A stretch of 64,000 nucleotides of DNA, taken from Acidimicrobiaceae bacterium (GTDB lineage Bacteria > Actinomycetota > Acidimicrobiia > Acidimicrobiales > RAAP-2). The translations under genes were made by a program, and so were the position numbers. The stretch covers positions 1 through 64,000 of the forward strand of contig PMOE01000075.1 in the NCBI GenBank assembly GCA_003161575.1, in the 5' to 3' direction. Below, in pieces: positions 61,534-64,000 of the stretch; within the stretch, counting starts at the first letter, position 1; the number at the start of each line of letters is the position of its first letter. The notes beneath the pieces are model-generated. The model was not told the DNA's origin. It ran no database searches and saw nothing but the letters and a program-made list of their open reading frames with translations.

Positions 61534-61694
61534 CGATGTTCCATGGGGGATCTCCCCTCTCCCTCTCACTGCTGCCCCGTCGTCGCCCAGGCACACCGCC
61601 GGGCCGTCGGCCACCCTACCGACGCCCGAGCCCGCAGGCCTGTCCCGCGTCAGGCCGGCCGCCACCGACACACCTGGTCGCTACGGTGGGCCCG

Positions 61695-63434
61695 GTGACC
61701 CGGGATGCCACTGACGATCCCACGCCGGTGGTCCCCGCCGCCCTGACGGCGGCCCAGTACGAAGCGGTGATGGCTCCCGACCCCCTGCTCTGTGTGCTGG
61801 CCGGGGCCGGGGCGGGCAAGACCCGGGTACTGACCTTGCGGGTGGCCCGGCGAGTTGACGACGGGTCCGCCGAAGAGGACCGGGTGCTGGTCTGCACGTT
61901 CAGCCGGAAGGCGGCCGACGAACTGCGGCGGCGCCTGTGGTCGCTCGGGATCCGAGGAGACGTGCGGGCCGGGACGTTCCACCGCACGGCCCTCCAGTTG
62001 ATCCGCCAGCATCGGGCCGACCGGGGCGCACCGGCCCCGACGGTCGTGGCCGACCGCCGGGCCCTCCTCACTGCGGTGCTCGGCGAAGAAGCGACCCCGA
62101 GTGCCAGCCGGCGTGACCCCGGCCGATCTGGCGGCAGGCGGCCGGCGGCTGTGGCGCAACTCGAAGCCGAGATCGGGTGGGCCAAGGCGCGCCTCGTCGC
62201 CCCCGTTGATTACGTAGAAGCGGCGAGGCACGCGGGCCGCCGTCCGTCGATGGCAGCGGCGCGGGTGACCGACCTCTATCGGCGATATGAAGAGATGAAG
62301 TCGCACCAGCGCACCCTCGATCTCGACGATCTCTTGTGGACGGGCGCCGACATCTTGGAAGAAGACGCCGCGTTCGCCGCGGCGGTCCGTTGGCGTTTCC
62401 GTCACCTATTCGTCGACGAGATGCAGGATGTGAATCCAGCCCAGTTCCGATTGCTCCGAGCGCTCCTGGGCGACGAACCGGATCTGTTCGTGGTCGGCGA
62501 CCCCAACCAGTCGGTCTACGGCTGGAACGGTGCGGACCCCACGCTGCTCGACCGGCTCCCGATGATCCTCGAGGGCACCCGGGTGCTGCGGCTCGACGAG
62601 AACCACCGGTGCTCCCCCCACGTGGTTACCCTCGCCACCGCCGCGCTCGGGTTGGACGAGGACAGGGCGCCAACGAGTAGCCGGCCCGAGGGTCCGATCC
62701 CTCGGATCCTCGAGCACGCCACGGACACGCATGAAGCGGCCTTCATCGCCCGAGCGGTGTGGCTCGCCCATCACCCCGGCTGGCGCTGGTCGCACATCGC
62801 CGTGCTGGCCCGCACCAACGCCCAGCTCGAGCCCTTGGCCCAGGCGCTCGGGGCAGACAGGATCCCCTACCGGTTCGCCAGCGGCGACCTCGGACCGGCA
62901 AGCGACGTCCGTCGGGATCCGCTCACCGGCTCCCTCGTCCCCGACGATGACGCGCCCGACGACGAGGTCGAAGAGTCCGATGATGCTGCACCCCCCGGAT
63001 CGAGCACCGCCGGGTCGCTCCCGCACCGGTGGTCGACCAGCGGGCGCGAGGACCCCGACGCGGTGGTGTTGACCACTTTCCACCGGGCCAAGGGGCTCGA
63101 ATGGCCGGCGGTGTTCGTGGTTGGTCTGTCCGAAGGGCTGGTCCCCATCGCCTCGGCTCGCACTGACGCCGCTCGAGATGAGGAACGTCGCCTGCTCTAT
63201 GTGGCGCTCACTCGGGCCGAGGACGAACTCTGCTGCACCTGGGCCCGCTACCGCGACGCGGCGGCCGAGGAGAGCGGAGCGGCGCCCCGCCGGGCCTCGC
63301 GTTGGCTGGAACATGTCGTCAGTGCCCGAGCCGGCCTAGAAGCAGCATCGGCCCCCGTCGGTCACGAGTCGGTGGCAGAGCACCTGGCCGAACTCCGCGC
63401 CGGCCTGACCACCGGACCCGGTGAGCCCTCGTAG
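61695..63434 (+). CDS. UvrD/Rep-like ATP-dependent DNA helicase, short form
   Basis: This 579-residue SF1A helicase has Walker A AGAGAGKT (36-43), motif Ia CTFSRKAADELRRRL, motif II FVDEMQDVNPAQFRLL, motif III VVGDPNQSVYGWNGA and motif IV ENHRCSP. Motif V is FHRAKGLEWPAVFVVG and motif VI LYVALTRAEDEL. All motifs are complete. The protein is shorter than UvrD or PcrA (about 720), mainly because of a reduced 2B region replaced by an acidic insert (DDDAPDDEVEESDDAAPP). It is likely a UvrD-like unwinding enzyme. GTG 61695 is the start. It is divergent from the amine oxidase gene across 161 bases. Confidence 0.88.
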   Translation: MTRDATDDPTPVVPAALTAAQYEAVMAPDPLLCVLAGAGAGKTRVLTLRVARRVDDGSAEEDRVLVCTFSRKAADELRRRLWSLGIRGDVRAGTFHRTALQLIRQHRADRGAPAPTVVADRRALLTAVLGEEATPSASRRDPGRSGGRRPAAVAQLEAEIGWAKARLVAPVDYVEAARHAGRRPSMAAARVTDLYRRYEEMKSHQRTLDLDDLLWTGADILEEDAAFAAAVRWRFRHLFVDEMQDVNPAQFRLLRALLGDEPDLFVVGDPNQSVYGWNGADPTLLDRLPMILEGTRVLRLDENHRCSPHVVTLATAALGLDEDRAPTSSRPEGPIPRILEHATDTHEAAFIARAVWLAHHPGWRWSHIAVLARTNAQLEPLAQALGADRIPYRFASGDLGPASDVRRDPLTGSLVPDDDAPDDEVEESDDAAPPGSSTAGSLPHRWSTSGREDPDAVVLTTFHRAKGLEWPAVFVVGLSEGLVPIASARTDAARDEERRLLYVALTRAEDELCCTWARYRDAAAEESGAAPRRASRWLEHVVSARAGLEAASAPVGHESVAEHLAELRAGLTTGPGEPS

Positions 63435-63520
63435 TCCGTCCTCTCGGCCCCGGTGCCCGCGGTGCGCCCGCAGTCGGTCACAGGACACCGGGCGCGATGC
63501 AGTCGGCCCCGGTGGCCGCG

Positions 63521-64000
63521 TCAGTCAATGTCAACGACGACGGGCGCATGGTCGGAAGGCTTGTGTCCGGCCGGACTCTTCTTCCGGGCGTTGCGGTCGA
63601 CGATCGCGGACCGGCAACGCTCGACGAGCGAGGCAGTCAGCAGCACCAGGTCGATGCGCATCCCCCTGCCCTGATGGAAGTCGCCGGCCCGATAATCCCA
63701 CCAGCTGAACACCCCGCCATCGGGGTGATAGCGGGTGAAGACGTCGGAAAGACCCCAGTCGAGAATCCCGCCGAGTGCGGCCCGTTCGGGCTCGCTCACG
63801 TGGGTTGCCCCGACGAAGTGCGCGGGATCCCAGACGTCAACATCGCGCGGCGCCACATTGAAGTCTCCGCACACCGCCACGTCGCCGCCCCGGTCACACG
63901 TTTCTTCGAGGTAGGTGCGCAGACGGGCCAGCCACGCCAACTTGATCTCGTAGAACTCGTTGTCGAGACTCCGTCCGTTGGGGACGTAGACCGAGTGCAC
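63521..64000 (-). CDS. xth: Exodeoxyribonuclease III (partial, N-terminus beyond window)
   Basis: The 160 residues inside the window are the C-terminal half of an exonuclease III/AP endonuclease. The start is SVYVPNGRSLDNEFYEIKLAW, and VCGDFNVAPRDVDVWDP carries the catalytic Asp-x-Asn. The end holds GVFSWWDYRAG, then GMRIDLVLLTASL and KPSDHAPVVVDI (Asp-His of the active site). These enzymes remove 3' blocking groups and cleave at abasic sites in base excision repair. The N-terminal residues and start lie beyond 64000. It is convergent with the helicase gene. Confidence 0.9.
   Translation of the reverse strand: MHSVYVPNGRSLDNEFYEIKLAWLARLRTYLEETCDRGGDVAVCGDFNVAPRDVDVWDPAHFVGATHVSEPERAALGGILDWGLSDVFTRYHPDGGVFSWWDYRAGDFHQGRGMRIDLVLLTASLVERCRSAIVDRNARKKSPAGHKPSDHAPVVVDID

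Noticed and set aside
1-64000. CRISPR array, intact insertion sequence, rRNA or phage structural genes
   Set aside because: No regularly spaced repeats, no transposase with terminal inverted repeats, no rRNA-like sequence and no phage genes were seen on reading.

Overview
The window is a GC-rich chromosomal segment of an actinobacterium, with genes packed densely on both strands and many four-base start/stop overlaps (ATGA or GTGA). A mycothiol-type maleylpyruvate isomerase (frameshifted), a LysM/BTAD protein, a SWIM protein next to a Snf2 ATPase, a C4 zinc-ribbon/CobC-like phosphatase pair and a sortase with its surface protein all fit Actinomycetota. A deep-branching class such as Acidimicrobiia is my inference and is not proven by any marker here.

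Layout. 0-7 kb: the start of a sortase-like gene coupled to a Cys-rich repeat surface protein, a winged-helix regulator, and a SWIM/Snf2 pair. 7-15 kb: peroxiredoxin, dienelactone hydrolase, an alkaline-phosphatase-superfamily enzyme coupled to a thiolase-like protein, CydDC, and an aldo/keto reductase. 15.7-22.4 kb: a TetR regulator overlapping a haloalkane dehalogenase, then a tightly packed minus-strand run (aminotransferase, PhzF, PNPOx-like, NUDIX, zinc ribbon, histidine phosphatase, DUF2889). 22.5-30.5 kb: desaturase, endonuclease/phosphatase-family protein, MgtC, a PLP decarboxylase, small membrane proteins, an MFS permease coupled to a protein with serine at every third residue, a broken mycothiol-dependent enzyme and a PfpI-like protein. 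30.6-34.5 kb: a coupled epimerase, HEAT-repeat membrane protein and GT2 operon, probably for a surface polysaccharide.

34.7-37.3 kb is the accessory part: the C-terminal remnant of a large serine recombinase, a tRNA-Val(TAC), and about 2 kb of gene-poor, visibly less GC-rich DNA. This stretch holds two diverged copies of a module made of an upstream region, a strong Shine-Dalgarno, a very small gene and an RNA hairpin. The 44- and 58-residue products are clearly related to each other and I recognise neither. This is the best candidate for something undescribed in the window.

37.3-54.7 kb: quinone oxidoreductase, GH38 alpha-mannosidase, inositol-phosphatase-like enzyme, lipoprotein, an OafA-like acyltransferase facing a CHAP protein, aldehyde dehydrogenase, phosphotransferase, and a three-gene set of sigma-like regulator, secreted protein and LysM/BTAD membrane protein. 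54.7-64 kb: a minus-strand run from an amine oxidase through SCP2-like, APC permease and hydrolase genes to a membrane-anchored Mur ligase and D-Ala-D-Ala ligase, then a UvrD-like helicase and a partial exonuclease III.

Three apparent single-base losses, each in a short G or C run, disrupt phzF (one) and the mycothiol-dependent isomerase (two). They may be early gene decay or homopolymer errors in the assembly.
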